Both the position numbers and the translations under genes were made by a program. Positions 63,007-64,000 of a stretch of 64,000 nucleotides of DNA are shown here, one piece after another. The stretch is taken from assembly GCA_900538575.1 (NCBI GenBank), contig UPZA01000002.1, positions 186,001 to 250,000 on the forward strand. The letters run 5' to 3'. Source of the stretch: an uncultured Ruminococcus sp. (lineage in GTDB: Bacteria; Bacillota; Clostridia; Oscillospirales; Ruminococcaceae). Under the pieces are notes generated by a model that was not told the DNA's origin, did not search any database, and saw nothing but the letters and a program-made list of their open reading frames with translations. The first letter of the stretch is position 1; every line of letters starts with the position of its first letter.

Positions 63007-63051
63007 GATTTACAACAATTTTATCTCAGTACATCGGTACCACCCTTAAAT
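63007..63051 (+). CDS. Possible 14-codon peptide ORF behind a strong ribosome site
   Basis: TTGGAGG lies five bases before an ATG that opens a 14-residue peptide (MIYNNFISVHRYHP). The first 17-base repeat encodes its SVHRYH part. No promoter is evident on the plus strand after the rpoD terminator, and no gene follows that a leader peptide could control. The ORF may be accidental. Confidence 0.25.
63028..63044. repeat. 17-base repeat, copy 1
   Basis: AGTACATCGGTACCACC, identical in copy 2. On the minus strand it reads GGTGGTACCGATGTACT, preceded by AAG and followed by GAG, so that ATG-TAC-TGA follows directly. Confidence 0.85.
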
Positions 63052-63185
63052 TGATTTTCAATAATCAGGCTGAATTTTCTGGCGGTCTCACTCCTTTATG
63101 ATTATGTGATCCTAAGATTCCAAAATGATGCTTTCATTCCACATCAACCCTTTACCGAATTTTTTATTGTAATTAAATATCAATT

Positions 63186-63202
63186 AGTACATCGGTACCA
63201 CC
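63186..63202. repeat. 17-base repeat, copy 2
   Basis: Identical to copy 1 and 158 bases away in the same orientation. On the minus strand it is preceded by AAA and followed by AA, giving ATG-TAC-TAA. Confidence 0.85.
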
Positions 63203-63286
63203 TTTTCAAATTATTTATCTTTGCTTTTTATGTAAAGACATTACGTCATAAAATTGAGATTAACCCAACCTCAAAAATATGAAATT

Positions 63287-63459
63287 GAAGCTGTTGTTGA
63301 AACAATAACCGCATCCTCCATTTTACAACCCAAACGTCTCAAATAAATTTCAAAGAAAATCTCATGTTACTCTAAACGGAATAATGATTCTTATTTTCAT
63401 GAATTCCCAATTATTTCATTTAAAACTTTTTTGAACATTGAGTCACCAACAACAGCTTC
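63287..63459. repeat. 13-base inverted repeat with 147-base spacer
   Basis: GAAGCTGTTGTTG at 63287-63299 and its exact complement CAACAACAGCTTC at 63447-63459. In RNA this would form a long-range stem enclosing the middle of the interval. Confidence 0.65.
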
Positions 63460-63486
63460 GTAAAACTGTTCTTCAATAGATTCCAC
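63397..63486 (-). CDS. Candidate 29-residue small protein
   Basis: A GTG at 63486 preceded by AGGGAG at a six-base distance opens an ORF starting VESIEEQFYEAVVGD and ending VLNEIIGNS. The peptide is amphipathic and acidic. The same frame is open for 21 further codons upstream, without a start. I do not recognise it; it may be a fragment of a decayed gene. Confidence 0.3.
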   Translation of the reverse strand: MESIEEQFYEAVVGDSMFKKVLNEIIGNS

Positions 63487-63526
63487 CGGCAACTCCCTCC
63501 ATCTTGATATAAATTTATTCCCGCAA

Positions 63527-63546
63527 AAGAATTTCCCGAAATTCTT
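63527..63546. repeat. 20-base palindrome
   Basis: AAGAATTTC, CC, GAAATTCTT: nine-base arms with perfect complementarity. It could be an operator dyad or a hairpin; no T run follows. Confidence 0.65.
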
Positions 63547-63566
63547 AAATCAGCCTTGCGAAAATA

Positions 63567-63635
63567 TCATCGTGAAAGAAACGTCAACAATACATTGATA
63601 AAACTTAATACATCAATACTTTCTGAATCTGACAT
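63567..63635 (-). CDS. Candidate 22-residue small protein, first ORF after a strong promoter
   Basis: An ATG at 63635 with AAAGG five bases upstream opens a peptide starting MSDSESIDVLSFINVLL and ending LTFLSR. It lies about 40 bases after the predicted start of the minus-strand promoter at 63683-63711. The C-terminal half is hydrophobic, as in small membrane peptides and some type I toxins, but it is short and I do not recognise it. Confidence 0.35.
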   Translation of the reverse strand: MSDSESIDVLSFINVLLTFLSR

Positions 63636-63682
63636 CTATGCCTTTATGATTTATTATTGACTGTTGTTCTTTCGTTGTATAT

Positions 63683-63711
63683 ATAATACCACATTCTTTA
63701 GTCAATGTCAA
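63683..63711 (-). promoter_or_regulatory. Strong promoter reading into the gene-poor interval
   Basis: TTGACA (63706-63711) and TATTAT (63683-63688) on the minus strand, spacer exactly 17. The only genes downstream on that strand are the small ORFs; the next element is the terminator at 62927-62960. Confidence 0.7.
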
Positions 63712-63768
63712 CAGTTTCAGAATAAAAAAATACACAATTTTATAAAAAATGTTTAAACACAATGCCTA

Positions 63769-63797
63769 TTGACTTTATTTCTATATTGTAGTATAAT
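63769..63797 (+). promoter_or_regulatory. Promoter of the DUF1292 gene
   Basis: TTGACT (63769-63774) and TATAAT (63792-63797), spacer 17, 44 bases before the start codon. Confidence 0.8.
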
Positions 63798-63841
63798 TAT
63801 TTTTGTTAGGGCAAAAATATTATTGAATTGGAGAAAAAATA

Positions 63842-64000
63842 ATGTCAGATATGAACGAATACCAGCCGGATCTTTTTACCTTAGAAGACGAGGACGGCAA
63901 TGAAGAAACCTTTGAGCTTATTGACGTTGTAAAAGAAGAGGACACAACTTACTACGCTCTTATTCCCCAACAGTCTGATCCTGACAACCTTGAAGAAGAC
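63842..64000 (+). CDS. DUF1292 domain protein (partial, C-terminus outside window)
   Basis: The first 53 residues are present, with the acidic pattern LFTLEDEDGNEETFELIDVV and YYALIPQQ typical of DUF1292 (YrzB-like) proteins of Firmicutes. The function is unknown. It starts after TTGGAG and its own promoter. In many Firmicutes the gene accompanies ruvX and alaS; here it follows the gene-poor interval after rpoD. Confidence 0.85.
   Translation, partial: MSDMNEYQPDLFTLEDEDGNEETFELIDVVKEEDTTYYALIPQQSDPDNLEED

Larger units (their letters stand above)
62961..63841. other. Gene-poor AT-rich interval with repeats and short ORFs
   Basis: 881 bases without a recognisable gene. It contains two copies of a 17-base repeat, a 13-base inverted repeat 147 bases apart, a 20-base palindrome, a strong minus-strand promoter and several ORFs below 50 codons on both strands. 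Frame-broken open stretches on the plus strand, for example one of 60-odd codons without ATG around 63070-63275, could be remains of a decayed gene. None matches a family I know. Confidence 0.6.

Noticed and set aside
63000..63210. T-box riboswitch on the minus strand
   Set aside because: Only about 12 bases match the T-box core. No Stem I, specifier loop or paired terminator was found, and no amino-acid gene lies downstream on that strand.
1..64000. CRISPR array, tRNA or rRNA genes, insertion sequence, prophage, replication origin
   Set aside because: No regularly spaced repeats, cloverleaf-like stretches with CCA ends, transposase motifs, phage structural genes or DnaA-box clusters were seen by eye. 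A covariance-model and profile search would be decisive.

Overview
The window is a low-GC, gene-dense stretch of chromosome from a bacterium of the class Clostridia, most likely an anaerobic gut or rumen member of the Oscillospiraceae (Ruminococcus-like). The grounds are the sporulation gene spoIIR, the families DUF4364, DUF4358, DUF3048 and DUF1292, an rnc-radical SAM-smc-ftsY order, CIRCE-controlled groESL, a xylose pathway and a cytoplasmic GH43 glycosidase. Genus level is inference from family content only. I see no rRNA, tRNA, insertion sequence, prophage or CRISPR array.

Layout. 1-13262 (minus) is one long housekeeping run: tRNA/rRNA methyltransferase, dprA, topA, trmFO, plsX, rnc, a radical SAM protein, smc, ftsY and a partial rdgB. 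13291-14676 is infC-rpmI-rplT with its own promoter, a leader with a terminator, and an apparent AUU start on infC. 14694-17656 holds spoIIR, a DUF3048 lipoprotein and a leucine-rich-repeat surface protein. 17703-21376 is a thiazole operon (thiS-thiF-thiG-thiH-tenI) behind a promoter and an early terminator. 21456-24409 holds an ABC-F ATPase and an AraC/GyrI-like regulator. 24444-27440 holds rRNA/tRNA methyltransferases plus a pyridoxal-type kinase and an ECF transporter S component. 27491-32595 is a two-component system, an HtrA protease and a GH43 glycosidase. 32719-34764 is groES-groEL.

34842-37669 (minus) holds a VTT-family membrane protein, a PIN/NYN protein with a new-looking tandem repeat, and an MFS transporter. 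37691-42316 holds a membrane protein, xylA, an AT-rich membrane ORF of unknown origin, and xylB. 42336-46429 is aroB-aroA-aroC-DUF4364. 46451-50402 (minus) holds an acidic exported-looking protein without a canonical start, an oligopeptide-binding lipoprotein, a DUF4358 lipoprotein and an SGNH hydrolase. 50661-54939 is asnB, an HD hydrolase, a pyrB carrying a PyrI-type zinc knuckle, and cobO. 55028-56605 is an FAD-dependent dehydrogenase, 56760-58943 a Trk/Ktr potassium uptake pair, and 58965-62907 the dgt-dnaG-rpoD operon. 62961-63841 is a gene-poor AT-rich interval with a minus-strand promoter, repeats and small ORFs, followed by a partial DUF1292 gene.

Functionally, GH43, XylA and XylB together would turn xylo-oligosaccharides into xylulose 5-phosphate; aroBAC makes chorismate; thiSFGH-tenI makes the thiazole half of thiamine; dgt-dnaG-rpoD is the macromolecular-synthesis operon. 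The less ordinary signals are the PyrB-zinc fusion, the tandem repeat of the PIN/NYN protein, the non-AUG starts, the short thi leader terminator and the possible untranslated or small-ORF transcript at 63.0-63.7 kb.
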